Assembly: GCA_028714515.1 (NCBI GenBank)
Contig: JAQTMF010000005.1
Coordinates: 1 to 39,501, forward strand
Source: Chthoniobacteraceae bacterium
GTDB taxonomy: Bacteria > Verrucomicrobiota > Verrucomicrobiia > Chthoniobacterales > Chthoniobacteraceae
DNA length: 39,501 bases
Direction of reading: 5' to 3'
The position numbers and the translations under genes are program-made. Shown here piece by piece: positions 16,107 through 25,620 of this stretch. Each line of letters starts with the position of its first letter. Within the stretch, counting starts at the first letter, position 1. The notes beneath the pieces are model-generated. The model ran no database searches, was not told the DNA's origin, and worked only from the letters and a program-made list of their open reading frames with translations.

Positions 16107-18716
16107 ATGAAAAGAGCATCTTCTATTCCCCCAAAATCCCCTCTCTTCTTCCCCCGTGTAGCACCCCTTTCGATTGCGGCCTTGATGGCATGTTGTGTCA
16201 GCGCGCAGGCCATCACCTATTCGTGGGTCGACGGCACGACCGGGAACTGGAGCGACACCGCGAGCTGGACGACTTCCGACAGCTCCGGAACGGCTCCCTC
16301 CGGCAATGACAACACCGCGGCCCTTTCGTTCGGCACGCCGGGCATGACGGCGGATTACACCGCCACCAACGACATTTCGGTCGGCGGCGCGGCGAACACC
16401 GATTTCCAGATCAACTCCCTTACCTTGACCGGCTCGAACGGGACCGCCAGCACCACGCGCAATATCGTCATTGCCAATGGCAGCAATGGCGGGACGCTGA
16501 CGTTTGCCGGGACGGGCGCTAACGTCAATCTCCTCGCCAACAATGTCACTGGCGCCAAGAACATCGCCTATGATGTGCGATCGGCCGTGAAACTGGCCGC
16601 CGATACCACGTTTACGGGGGACGGGAGCGGCTCGTTCCTGTTCAGCGGCGGGGTAAACGCGGGTGGCTATACTCTGACCAAGACCGGGAAAAGCGTCCTG
16701 ACCCTGGGTGGTGCAAACAATACCCTGGGGAATGTCCTATTGGGGGCCGGTTCGGGGAACAAGCTCGTGCTTGCCGGTACGGTGAGCAATACGCTGGGAA
16801 GCGTGACGTTGGACTGTAGCACCGCCAGCTCCGGCATTCTGGCCGCGGGCACGGGGGCGGCGGTGTCCATCGGCGCGGGCTCGGGCGATTTCATCCGGGT
16901 TGGCAGTTACAATGGCGGGGCGACCAAGGACAATCTTGCTCACAACGGCGTGCTGGACATGAGCGCCGCCTCGTCGTTCACGGCGAATGTGGGCATCATC
17001 GCGCTGGGCAATATCTATAGCAGCACCAGCGCCGCCGCGGCATCCGCCGGGGTGATTAAGCTGAGCAACGGGACGAATGACATCACCGCTGCAACAAGCA
17101 TCATTTTGGGGCAAGACGCGGGAGGCGCGGCGATCACCAAGATTCCCGTTGGCCAGATCATCGGCGGTTCCGGTGCGACAACGATCCACACACCCATCCT
17201 AACGGTGGGAACCACCTCCGGGGTGGGCCTGTTCACCCTTGATGCCGGCGGCAGCGTTACGCTGGACGGGCTTTCTGGCGGAAGAGCGGCGCTCAATGTG
17301 GGGTATTCGACGGCCAATGCCAACGTCGTTTCCACCGGCACGATGACATTGGACGGCACTTTCAAAGCCACGTTGAATTCCCTGAACATCGGATCAAAGT
17401 CGGGCAGCAGCAATCCGGGCAGGGATTTGATCGGCGTGATGACGATCGGCAATAGTGCCGCAAACCACCTGGATATCCTCGCCAGCAGCACCAACGGCGC
17501 TCTTGTCATTGGCAGCATGACGAGCAATGCCGGGTTGACCAATAACGCCAACATATCGGGCAATCTTACGATCGGCAACCTGGACGCCACCTCCGTCATT
17601 GAAAACACCAACGCCTCGGGGGTGGGTATTCTGATTGGAAATTACCAGGCGGGCGCCAATGCGAGTGGTGCCATCGGTGTCTCCTCTTCGGGGACCATGA
17701 CGATGAACGGGGGGACGCTCCTGGTCAAATCGGCGGGAACATCGGCGGCGATTCAACTGGGCCGCATCAATCGAACCGGGACGAAGGATGTGGTTTCGGC
17801 CACGCTGAATTTGCTTGGCGGGTCGCTGACGGTGAACAATGACATCACTGCGGCCGCGCAAAACGGGGCGGTCATCAGTAGCACGCTGAACATCGACGGC
17901 GGCACCCTGGATATGGGCTCGCACGCCATCGGCAGCGCCGCCGCGAATGTCACCAACCTGGTCCTCGCCAGCGGCACGCTCAAGAACGTATCGGAAATCA
18001 ACGGCGGCGCGGACATCGTCAAGACCACGACCGGGACCTTTGTCCTGGCAGGCAACAACACCTACACCGGCGCGACTTCCATTAACGCCGGTATTTGGCG
18101 TGTCAACGGCACGGCGACTTCGTCCCGCCTCACCGCCGTCAACGACACCGGAACACTCGGCGGCACCGGCACGGTGGGGGCGGTGCAGGTGAACAACGGC
18201 GGCACCATTGACCCCGGCAACGCGCACGGCAATATCGGTACTCTGGCGGTCGGGGCCACGGCGATCAAAGGCGGGGCGTCGTATCTCCTGGAGGTGGACA
18301 ATGGCGGCGGGTTGGACGGAGCGGGCAGCCATTGGGACCAATTGGCCGTCACCGGGAGCCTGGACGTCTCCGATCTGAGCGCGATCAGCCAGTTCACCTT
18401 CAAGCTCTCCAGCCTCGACATCGGGGGGGGATTGGCCGGTTGGGACGCCAGCACCGATCATTTGTGGACTTCCGTCCTCACCACCACCGACGGCTTCGTG
18501 GGTTCGCTGACCGCCGATATGTTCACGGTCGATACCACCGGATTCTTGACGAACAACTTTACCGGCACGTTCAGTATCGTGCGGGATAGCGCCAATACCA
18601 ATAGCCTCGATCTGCTCTATACCGCCGCCGTCCCGGAACCCCAAACGTGGGGATTCCTGATGCTCGGGATGGGGGCTTTCGTGTGGCGCGCCCGGGCGAT
18701 GCGCCGGATTGCATGA
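16107..18716 (+). CDS. PEP-CTERM sorting-domain protein with autotransporter-associated repeats
   Basis: 'TFVLAGNNTYTGATSINAGIWRV'; C-terminal VPEPQTWGFLMLGMGAFVWRARAMRR; start chosen at MKRASSIPPK with signal peptide. Confidence 0.85.
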   Translation: MKRASSIPPKSPLFFPRVAPLSIAALMACCVSAQAITYSWVDGTTGNWSDTASWTTSDSSGTAPSGNDNTAALSFGTPGMTADYTATNDISVGGAANTDFQINSLTLTGSNGTASTTRNIVIANGSNGGTLTFAGTGANVNLLANNVTGAKNIAYDVRSAVKLAADTTFTGDGSGSFLFSGGVNAGGYTLTKTGKSVLTLGGANNTLGNVLLGAGSGNKLVLAGTVSNTLGSVTLDCSTASSGILAAGTGAAVSIGAGSGDFIRVGSYNGGATKDNLAHNGVLDMSAASSFTANVGIIALGNIYSSTSAAAASAGVIKLSNGTNDITAATSIILGQDAGGAAITKIPVGQIIGGSGATTIHTPILTVGTTSGVGLFTLDAGGSVTLDGLSGGRAALNVGYSTANANVVSTGTMTLDGTFKATLNSLNIGSKSGSSNPGRDLIGVMTIGNSAANHLDILASSTNGALVIGSMTSNAGLTNNANISGNLTIGNLDATSVIENTNASGVGILIGNYQAGANASGAIGVSSSGTMTMNGGTLLVKSAGTSAAIQLGRINRTGTKDVVSATLNLLGGSLTVNNDITAAAQNGAVISSTLNIDGGTLDMGSHAIGSAAANVTNLVLASGTLKNVSEINGGADIVKTTTGTFVLAGNNTYTGATSINAGIWRVNGTATSSRLTAVNDTGTLGGTGTVGAVQVNNGGTIDPGNAHGNIGTLAVGATAIKGGASYLLEVDNGGGLDGAGSHWDQLAVTGSLDVSDLSAISQFTFKLSSLDIGGGLAGWDASTDHLWTSVLTTTDGFVGSLTADMFTVDTTGFLTNNFTGTFSIVRDSANTNSLDLLYTAAVPEPQTWGFLMLGMGAFVWRARAMRRIA

Positions 18717-18737
18717 TTCGGGCGTGAATGATCTCCG

Positions 18738-18770
18738 GGCCAACAGGCACTCCAGCGCCTGTTGGCCTTT
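18738..18770 (+). terminator. Rho-independent terminator
   Basis: GGCCAACAGGC-ACTCCAGC-GCCTGTTGGCC-TTT, perfect 11-bp stem. Confidence 0.75.
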
Positions 18771-18860
18771 GGTGCAAAGTTGGAAAAAGGATCGCCAAAA
18801 TCCATCCTTGCGCAATCTTCATGTCTGCCCCGCGATCCCGGCGCAATTGAAAAGTATTCT

Positions 18861-20852
18861 ATGCAAATTATTGATTGGTCGATCATCGTCGCAAGTTTCC
18901 TCGTGGTCATCGCGATCGCCGTCTACACGCAGCGCTACATGCGCAGCGTGGCGGATTTCCTCTCCGCGGGCCGGGTCGCCGGGCGGTATGTCCTGGCTGT
19001 TTCCAAAGGAGAGATGGGGGCGGGAGCGGTGGTGTTCGTCGCCGGGTTCGAGGTTTTCAACCAGGGGGGCTTTTCGCTCCAGTGGTGGGAACTCCTCACG
19101 GCTCCGATCTGGATGCTGTTGACCGTGACGGGCTTTGTCATCTACCGCTACCGGGAAACGCGGGCGATGACGCTCGCGCAGTTCTTCGAGATCCGCTACA
19201 GCCGGCCTTTCCGCGTGTTTACGGGATTCCTGGGATTCGCGGCCGGCATCATCAACTTTGGCATCATCCCCGCCGTCGGCGCGCGGTTCATGGCTTACTT
19301 TTTCGGGTTGCCCCCCTCCTTCCATTTCTATTCCTGGGAAATCCCCACCTATATTCCCGTGATGGGGGCGTTCCTTGGGCTGACGCTGCTGGTGACATTG
19401 GCGGGCGGGCTCATCACCCTGATGGTGGCCGATTGCGTGGAGGGGATCATCTCCCAAATCCTGTACGTGGTGATCATCGGCGTGTTGCTTTGGATGTTCT
19501 GCTGGACGGATATCGCGCAGACATTGGGGAACCGCCCGGCCGGGCACTCGCTGCTCAACCCGTTCGATTCGCTGGACGTCAAGGACTTCAACATCTGGTT
19601 TGTGGCGATGGGGATCGTGACGGGCATCTATGGAACCATGGCCTGGCAGAACCAGAGCGCGTTCAACTCGGCGGGGCTGACCGCCCATGAATCGCGCATG
19701 GCCAACGTGCTCGGGAAGTGGCGCTTTTTCGGAAAACAAGCCGTGCTCACGCTGCTTGCGGTCTGTGCGATGACCTACCTCACCCACCCGGACTTCACCA
19801 CGCAGTCCCAGCCGACCCGGGAGGAAATCGCGGGCATCTCGCAGCCCAAGATCCAGCGGCAAATGACGATCCCCCTGGCGGTGGAGAATTTGCTCCCGGA
19901 AGGGGTCAAAGGGGCGCTCTGCGCGGTCCTCTTGATGGGCCTCATCGGCGGCGACGGCATCGCGCTTCACTCGTGGGGCAGCCTCTTCGTTCAAGACGTG
20001 GTCATCCCCCTGCGGAAGAAAGCCTTCTCTCCCAAGCAGCATATCCGGGCGCTGCGCTGGTCCATGGTGGGGGTGGCTCTTGCCGCGTTTCTCATGGGCA
20101 GCCTGTTCCGGCAAACGGAGTACATCTCCATGTGGTGGAGTGTCACGACGGCGTTCTACGTGGGCGGCGCCGGGGCGGCCATTATCGGCGGTTTGTATTG
20201 GAAAAAAGGCACCACCGCAGGCGCGTGGAGCGGGTTGCTGACCGGCTCGGGCCTCTCCGGCGGCGGGATCTTGCTGCGGCAGATCTACCAGGACCAGTTC
20301 CCGCTGAATGGAATGCAGATCTCTTTCTTTTCCTCGCTGATCGCCGTCGCCGTCTATGTGATCGTGTCGCTATTGACGTGCCGCCAGGACTTCGACATGG
20401 ACCGCATGTTGCACCGTGGCGCTTACGCGCTCGACCCGGCCAAGCATGCCGGCCCCGCCCCGAAGCGCTCCCTTTGGCGCAGCCTGCTCGGGTTTGATGA
20501 GAACTTCACCAAGTTCGACAAGGTGCTCACTTCGTCGATTACTTTCTACACCCTCGCGTTGTTCTTTGTCGCGTTGATCGGCACCATCTGGAACCTGATC
20601 TCGCCGTGGTCCATGCCGGTCTGGTCCGCCTTCTGGTATATCAAGGCGATCATCATCCCCGTGACCCTCGCGGTGGTGACGGCCATCTGGTTTACGTGGG
20701 GCGGGATTTTGGACCTCCGGCATCTCTTCCAACGCCTGCGCCTGCACACGGTCAACGCGATGGACAACGGCATGGTCATCAACCACCAAAACGTGGGCGA
20801 AGCGCCGGAAGCGCCGCAACCCGCGAAGCCGCCGGTGACGGTGGACAAATAG
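18861..20852 (+). CDS. Sodium:solute symporter (SSS family)
   Basis: 'VADFLSAGRVAGRYVLAVSKGEMGAGAVVFVAGFE', many TM helices; start chosen at MQIIDWSIIV. Confidence 0.88.
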   Translation: MQIIDWSIIVASFLVVIAIAVYTQRYMRSVADFLSAGRVAGRYVLAVSKGEMGAGAVVFVAGFEVFNQGGFSLQWWELLTAPIWMLLTVTGFVIYRYRETRAMTLAQFFEIRYSRPFRVFTGFLGFAAGIINFGIIPAVGARFMAYFFGLPPSFHFYSWEIPTYIPVMGAFLGLTLLVTLAGGLITLMVADCVEGIISQILYVVIIGVLLWMFCWTDIAQTLGNRPAGHSLLNPFDSLDVKDFNIWFVAMGIVTGIYGTMAWQNQSAFNSAGLTAHESRMANVLGKWRFFGKQAVLTLLAVCAMTYLTHPDFTTQSQPTREEIAGISQPKIQRQMTIPLAVENLLPEGVKGALCAVLLMGLIGGDGIALHSWGSLFVQDVVIPLRKKAFSPKQHIRALRWSMVGVALAAFLMGSLFRQTEYISMWWSVTTAFYVGGAGAAIIGGLYWKKGTTAGAWSGLLTGSGLSGGGILLRQIYQDQFPLNGMQISFFSSLIAVAVYVIVSLLTCRQDFDMDRMLHRGAYALDPAKHAGPAPKRSLWRSLLGFDENFTKFDKVLTSSITFYTLALFFVALIGTIWNLISPWSMPVWSAFWYIKAIIIPVTLAVVTAIWFTWGGILDLRHLFQRLRLHTVNAMDNGMVINHQNVGEAPEAPQPAKPPVTVDK

Positions 20853-20880
20853 GCTTGCCGCGCGATTGGCGGAGGACCGG

Positions 20881-21912
20881 TCAGGTCTGCGCCCGGATGG
20901 TCTTCCCATCAACCCAAGTGCCGCTGACCAGCATGCTCAGTGGCACGGTGGGGCAGCCGCATTCGTTGCGGTGGACCAGATCGACGAGAAAGTCCACGGC
21001 CTTGGCTCCGATCACGCGGGGGTTTTCCCAAATCCCGGAGTAGAAAGCTCCCTCATCGGGCACGCTGAGAAGGGAAAAACCGGTTTCCTCCGGCACCGCG
21101 ACACCCTCCGCGCGCAGCCACTCGTAAACATAAGTTCCCATGGAAATGATGACATCCGGGCGATAGCGTTGGTACCACTTCATGAACGTCGTCCGGTGGA
21201 GCGGCTGTTGCAATAGAAGCGGGATGCGGTCGCGCTGCGGCAGTTGGCGCTGGGACATCCAGAACGCGGCCGACCAGTTTCGGTCCGCGCGTTTGTCGCT
21301 CTCCAGCGCCATGGCAAGCCCCGGGCGGCGGTACCCGAGGGAGATCAATTTTCGGAACGCCGTTTCCACCGAACGGAACTGTTGCAACGCCACCAGATGC
21401 AGTTGCGGTTTTTCCAGCGTATAGCCAAAGGAGACGGCGGAAAACCGGTCAAAACAAAAGTCGAGCTGCATACCGGCCTTGGGTTGCGGCATGAGAAGAA
21501 TGCCCGGGATGTTGCGCGCCGCGAAGATTCGTTCCAGCCGGGCGCTGGTCATCCCCGGGGCCGTCAATTCATGTTCTTCCAATTGGTAGCCAAGCTCCCG
21601 CGCTCGCTCTTTTGCTCCCTCGAAGTAATTCAACAGCGTTGACTGCTGTTTCCATGGGGTGGAGGCGGGATAATTGGAAAGCCACGCCAGCGTCGCTTGA
21701 AACCGGGGGGAGCGGACCCGTTTGCGATAGGCGGAGAGGCCGGAGAGATACGGGTCGGGCTGGTATCCCATTTTTTCCGCGATTCCCTGGATGCGGGCGC
21801 GGGTCTCCGGCGAAATGCTGAAGTGATTGCTCAACGCCAGCGAAACGGTGGCTTGTGTGACGCCGGCTTTTTCCGCCAGGTCTTTTTGGGTGATTCGAGT
21901 TGCCTTTGCCAT
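20881..21912 (-). CDS. LacI-family transcriptional regulator
   Basis: N-terminal HTH 'ITQKDLAEKAGVTQATVSLALSNHFSISPETRARIQGIAEKMGYQPDPYLSGLSAYR' and a periplasmic-binding-like sensor domain. Confidence 0.93.
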   Translation of the reverse strand: MAKATRITQKDLAEKAGVTQATVSLALSNHFSISPETRARIQGIAEKMGYQPDPYLSGLSAYRKRVRSPRFQATLAWLSNYPASTPWKQQSTLLNYFEGAKERARELGYQLEEHELTAPGMTSARLERIFAARNIPGILLMPQPKAGMQLDFCFDRFSAVSFGYTLEKPQLHLVALQQFRSVETAFRKLISLGYRRPGLAMALESDKRADRNWSAAFWMSQRQLPQRDRIPLLLQQPLHRTTFMKWYQRYRPDVIISMGTYVYEWLRAEGVAVPEETGFSLLSVPDEGAFYSGIWENPRVIGAKAVDFLVDLVHRNECGCPTVPLSMLVSGTWVDGKTIRAQT

Positions 21913-22000
21913 CGCGGGGATAGGGGCCCAAGGAACGTAACAATAGGCGGGGGCTGTGTGGTTGCAAGGGCATTGTGGGCGGCGCTTGGCTCTTGTCGGC

Positions 22001-22012
22001 TTATTTGTATAA
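22001..22012. promoter_or_regulatory. Single TTATTTGTATAA operator-like site between LacI gene and beta-propeller gene
   Basis: Exact 12-bp core, 89 bp upstream of LacI start and 68 bp upstream of the 22080 start. Confidence 0.7.
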
Positions 22013-22079
22013 CCTGCAGTATTCTAGCGGGCTGGAAACAACGGATTAAGCTGCCTGGCGAACTAGGAACCACCACTCT

Positions 22080-23267
22080 ATGCCAGCCATTCTTAACGCC
22101 GCCCCCATCACTGCGCACGCCGTCACAAAAGGGCCCCAACACCACTTTTTCGGATACTATGACAAATTTCCCTGGGACGCCTCGGGGAGATGGATGCTGG
22201 GGATGGAATCCTCATTCATGGATCGCCCGCCCACGGAAAACGATATCTTGACCATCGGGCTGATCGACACCGCGTGCGATAACCAATGGACCCCGTTGGC
22301 GCAGAGCCATTCGTGGAATTGGCAGCAAGGGGCGATGGCTCAGTGGCTCGGTGATGGCACCTCCGGCGACATCATTTTCAATGACCGCGTAGAGGGCCGA
22401 TTGGTCGCGCGGATTCTCAATGTGCACACCAAGGCGGAACGGATGCTCGACACGCCCATCTACGCCGTCAACCGCGCGGGCACGCATGCCGTCAGCATTA
22501 ACTTCGCCCGCCTGCACAGCCAGCGCCCCGGGTACGGCTACCCGGGCGTGCCCGACCCTTGGAAGGACGTCGCCGAGCCCGAAGAGGACGGCGTTTTCTC
22601 CCTCGACCTGGCCACGGGCGAGAAGAAGCTGATCCTGAGCACCGCCCAGGCGGCCAACTATCTGCGCAAGCCGGAGTTCGATGGCAAGATACACCGGTTC
22701 AATCACGCGCAGTTCAGCCATCACAACGGGCGCTTCGCCTGCCTGCACCGCTACAAAACGCCGGACGAGGAAGTGGGGAGCACCCGGTTGCTGACGCTCA
22801 ATCTTGACGGTTCGGATCTTTGCTGCCTCTCCGATCACACCCTCGTGTCTCACTATGACTGGAAAGACGACCGGTCGGTTCTGGCATGGGCGCGCCGGGA
22901 GGGGAGGGGAGACCATTACTACCTCTTCCACGACCGGAGCGACCGCGTGGATGTGATTGGCGAAAAGGTGTTCCGCTCCGATGGCCACTGTTCATTCTCG
23001 CCCGATGGGAAATGGGTATTGACCGACACCTACCCGGACAGCACGAACCACCGCACGTTGCTCCTTTTCCATTTGGAAAGCGGAGAGCTGATCGAACTGG
23101 GGCGGTTCTTCACGCCGCCGGTGACGTGGCAAATCCGGCAAATCCGGTGCGATCTGCACCCGCGCTGGAGCCGCGACGGGGAGAAAGTCTGCATCGACTC
23201 GATCCACGAAGGCTCCCGTCAAATCTACGTTTTGGACGTCAAGTCGATCGTGAAAAACACGAGATGA
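22080..23267 (+). CDS. Beta-propeller protein, possibly PL22 (oligogalacturonate lyase)-like
   Basis: 'HHFFGYYDKFPWDASGRWMLG', 'SDGHCSFSPDGKWVLTDTYPD', 'LHPRWSRDGEKVCIDSIHEGSRQIYVLD' WD40/TolB-like blades. Confidence 0.6.
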   Translation: MPAILNAAPITAHAVTKGPQHHFFGYYDKFPWDASGRWMLGMESSFMDRPPTENDILTIGLIDTACDNQWTPLAQSHSWNWQQGAMAQWLGDGTSGDIIFNDRVEGRLVARILNVHTKAERMLDTPIYAVNRAGTHAVSINFARLHSQRPGYGYPGVPDPWKDVAEPEEDGVFSLDLATGEKKLILSTAQAANYLRKPEFDGKIHRFNHAQFSHHNGRFACLHRYKTPDEEVGSTRLLTLNLDGSDLCCLSDHTLVSHYDWKDDRSVLAWARREGRGDHYYLFHDRSDRVDVIGEKVFRSDGHCSFSPDGKWVLTDTYPDSTNHRTLLLFHLESGELIELGRFFTPPVTWQIRQIRCDLHPRWSRDGEKVCIDSIHEGSRQIYVLDVKSIVKNTR

Positions 23268-23439
23268 TGATTTTCCGCGAGGCGATACGCGTGTAACATC
23301 AAACCCCACAGAGAGCCCATGAGATCCCCCCTCTCAAACCTGGCCGAGCCGCCACCTCCCTGCAGCCCTCTGGCAGGGTGGGCGCGGCCGGCTTTTGTTG
23401 TGCGGGAACCAAGCCGCGCAGCCTTCCTACCTCCCCCTA

Positions 23440-25137
23440 ATGACTACCTCTCTTAACGGACTATGGGATTTTGAATTCCTCGGAGACGTTGCCGTCGAGG
23501 CAATCGATCCCTCGGGAACCGCCGCCACCGGCAAGATGCCGGTGCCGTCCGCCTTCGACGCCCTGCCGGACTACGCCGGGCGGCGGGGCGCGGCGATCTA
23601 CCGCACCCGTTTTACCGCGTCCCCCAACCACCCCGTCCGGCTGGAGTTCGGAGCGGTCTCCTTCTGGTGCCGGGTCTACGTCGATGGCATGTTTCTTGCC
23701 GAGCACGCCTGCGGCTATTCCCCCTTTACGGTGGATGTCCCTGGCGCGGCCGGGGAAACCCGTGAATTGACGGTGCTGCTGGATAATCGTTTTGATTTTG
23801 CCCGCGTGCCGATGCACGAGGAGTATTTCGACTTCTACCAATACGGAGGGATCCTCCGGGAAGTCACCTTGCGCGAGTTGCCGGTCAGCGGGCCGTTCGT
23901 TGATGCCGTGCAGGTCACGCCGACGGCCGACTTCCGCCGTGGCGAAGTCGAGATCTCCCTCTTTCTGGGCGGGACCGTCCCGGCCACCATTGCCTTTACC
24001 ACCCGGTTCGATCAAGGCGCCATCCAGCGGCATCAAGCCGCCGTGGAGCCTGGCAACAGGGTGCGGATCACCCTGTGCGTTCCCGGCGCCAAACCGTGGT
24101 CTCCCGATTCACCCCATCTGCACGAACTGGCGGCCGCTCTTTGCGATCAAGACGGCCGGCCCCGTGGAGATACCGTCAAAGCGCGGTTTGGGTTGCGCCG
24201 CATCGAGTCGCGCCAGGGGGCGTTGTTGCTGAACGGCGAAAAACTCCAACTGCGGGGCTACAACCGGCACGAGTGGCATCCCAGTTGCGGCCCCTGCACT
24301 TCCCCGATGCAGATGGTGGCCGATTTGCAGCTCCTGCGCGACCTCGGGTGCAACTTCGTTCGCGGCTGCCATTATCCGCAGGACCAGCGTTTCCTGGATC
24401 TTTGCGATGAATTCGGCTTCCTCGTTTGGGAAGAAAACCTCGGCTGGGGACAGCGCGAGCAAACGCTAACCGACCCCAAATTCCGCCGCGACCACCTGGC
24501 CGCTTTGCGCGAAATGGTGCGGGCCAGCTTCAATCACCCCTCGGTCATCATCTGGGGATTTCTGAACGAAGCCGGCACCAACCAGGACTACGCCCGCCCG
24601 GTGATCGAGGAGACGGTCGAGACCCTCCGGGCGCTGGATCCGTCGCGGCTGGTGACTTACGCGACCATGTTCCCCACGACGGACAAACACTACGACCTCG
24701 TCGATATCATCAGTCTCAATATCTACCCCGGCTGGTATGAATGCGAAGGGGTGGAGCACCCACTGGACCTGATCGCCCCCCGCATTGAAGAATGCATGGC
24801 CTACCTGGACGCCCATTGCTGGGTGGACAAACCCGTCCTCCTCTCCGAGATCGGCGCCGAGGGGCTTTACGGGTGGCACGATCCTCACAACGATTTCTTC
24901 TCCGAAGAACACCAAGCCGAATACCTGCGGCGCGCGGCCTCGGCCGCAATGCACCACCCGCGGTGTTCCGGCATCGCGCTTTGGCAATTTTGCGACGTGC
25001 GCACCTATGGCGGCGGCCGTTCGATCAAACGTCCCAGAACCTTCAATAACAAAGGGACACTGGACGAATACCGCCGCCCGAAGGCCGCCTACCGCGCCGT
25101 GCGCGAGGTGTTCCGCGCGGCAAAATCCAATCCCTAG
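23440..25137 (+). CDS. Glycoside hydrolase family 2 (beta-glucuronidase/beta-galactosidase-like)
   Basis: 'LNGLWDF', 'GYNRHEWHPSCG', acid/base 'SVIIWGFLNEAG', nucleophile region 'VLLSEIGAEG'. Confidence 0.9.
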   Translation: MTTSLNGLWDFEFLGDVAVEAIDPSGTAATGKMPVPSAFDALPDYAGRRGAAIYRTRFTASPNHPVRLEFGAVSFWCRVYVDGMFLAEHACGYSPFTVDVPGAAGETRELTVLLDNRFDFARVPMHEEYFDFYQYGGILREVTLRELPVSGPFVDAVQVTPTADFRRGEVEISLFLGGTVPATIAFTTRFDQGAIQRHQAAVEPGNRVRITLCVPGAKPWSPDSPHLHELAAALCDQDGRPRGDTVKARFGLRRIESRQGALLLNGEKLQLRGYNRHEWHPSCGPCTSPMQMVADLQLLRDLGCNFVRGCHYPQDQRFLDLCDEFGFLVWEENLGWGQREQTLTDPKFRRDHLAALREMVRASFNHPSVIIWGFLNEAGTNQDYARPVIEETVETLRALDPSRLVTYATMFPTTDKHYDLVDIISLNIYPGWYECEGVEHPLDLIAPRIEECMAYLDAHCWVDKPVLLSEIGAEGLYGWHDPHNDFFSEEHQAEYLRRAASAAMHHPRCSGIALWQFCDVRTYGGGRSIKRPRTFNNKGTLDEYRRPKAAYRAVREVFRAAKSNP

Positions 25138-25151
25138 CATTCCAACCCAAC

Positions 25152-25604
25152 GTGAAAACGAACCGTCGTTCTGATTCCGCTTTCAGCCTCGTGGAGGTGA
25201 TCATCGCACTGAGTATTATCTCGGTTTCCCTGGTGTCGGTGGTGGGGCTGATGCCCGCGTGTCTGGGGTCCATGCGCGAGGCGGTGGACCAGACGGCGAA
25301 AGCCCAAATCGTGGAGCGCGTGGCGGACGAAGTGATGCTCACGCCGTTTAGCGGCCTGGCGGCCTACGCCGCCAAGAGCCCCTTCTATTTTGACGACCAG
25401 GGGACATTGCAAAAGGCGAAGGACAGCAACACCCGTTACGAAGTGAAATTGGCCAGCGCGGCGGCGGACTACCCTGGCGCGGAAGACGGAGCGACCCTTA
25501 CAACCAACATCGCCGCCTTCTCGCTGGAGATCGCGCGCTGGACGGGGAGTGCGGAAATCGGCGCGTCCAAGTATGTCATCTATGTCCCCAACTCTGGAAA
25601 CTAG
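25152..25604 (+). CDS. Verru_Chthon cassette protein B (prepilin-like)
   Basis: 'SAFSLVEVIIALSIISVSLVSVVGLMPA' prepilin N-terminus; first in the four-gene cassette order. Confidence 0.8.
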   Translation: MKTNRRSDSAFSLVEVIIALSIISVSLVSVVGLMPACLGSMREAVDQTAKAQIVERVADEVMLTPFSGLAAYAAKSPFYFDDQGTLQKAKDSNTRYEVKLASAAADYPGAEDGATLTTNIAAFSLEIARWTGSAEIGASKYVIYVPNSGN

Positions 25605-25620
25605 AGGACACAGAAGGCCC

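Noticed and set aside
17394-18815. 473-aa minus-strand ORF opposite the second PEP-CTERM gene
   Set aside because: Shadow ORF, and it overlaps the strong terminator at 18738-18770.
18861-18873. ATGCAAATTATTG resembling the operator at the SSS start codon
   Set aside because: Does not match the 12-bp core and encodes the first codons (MQII).
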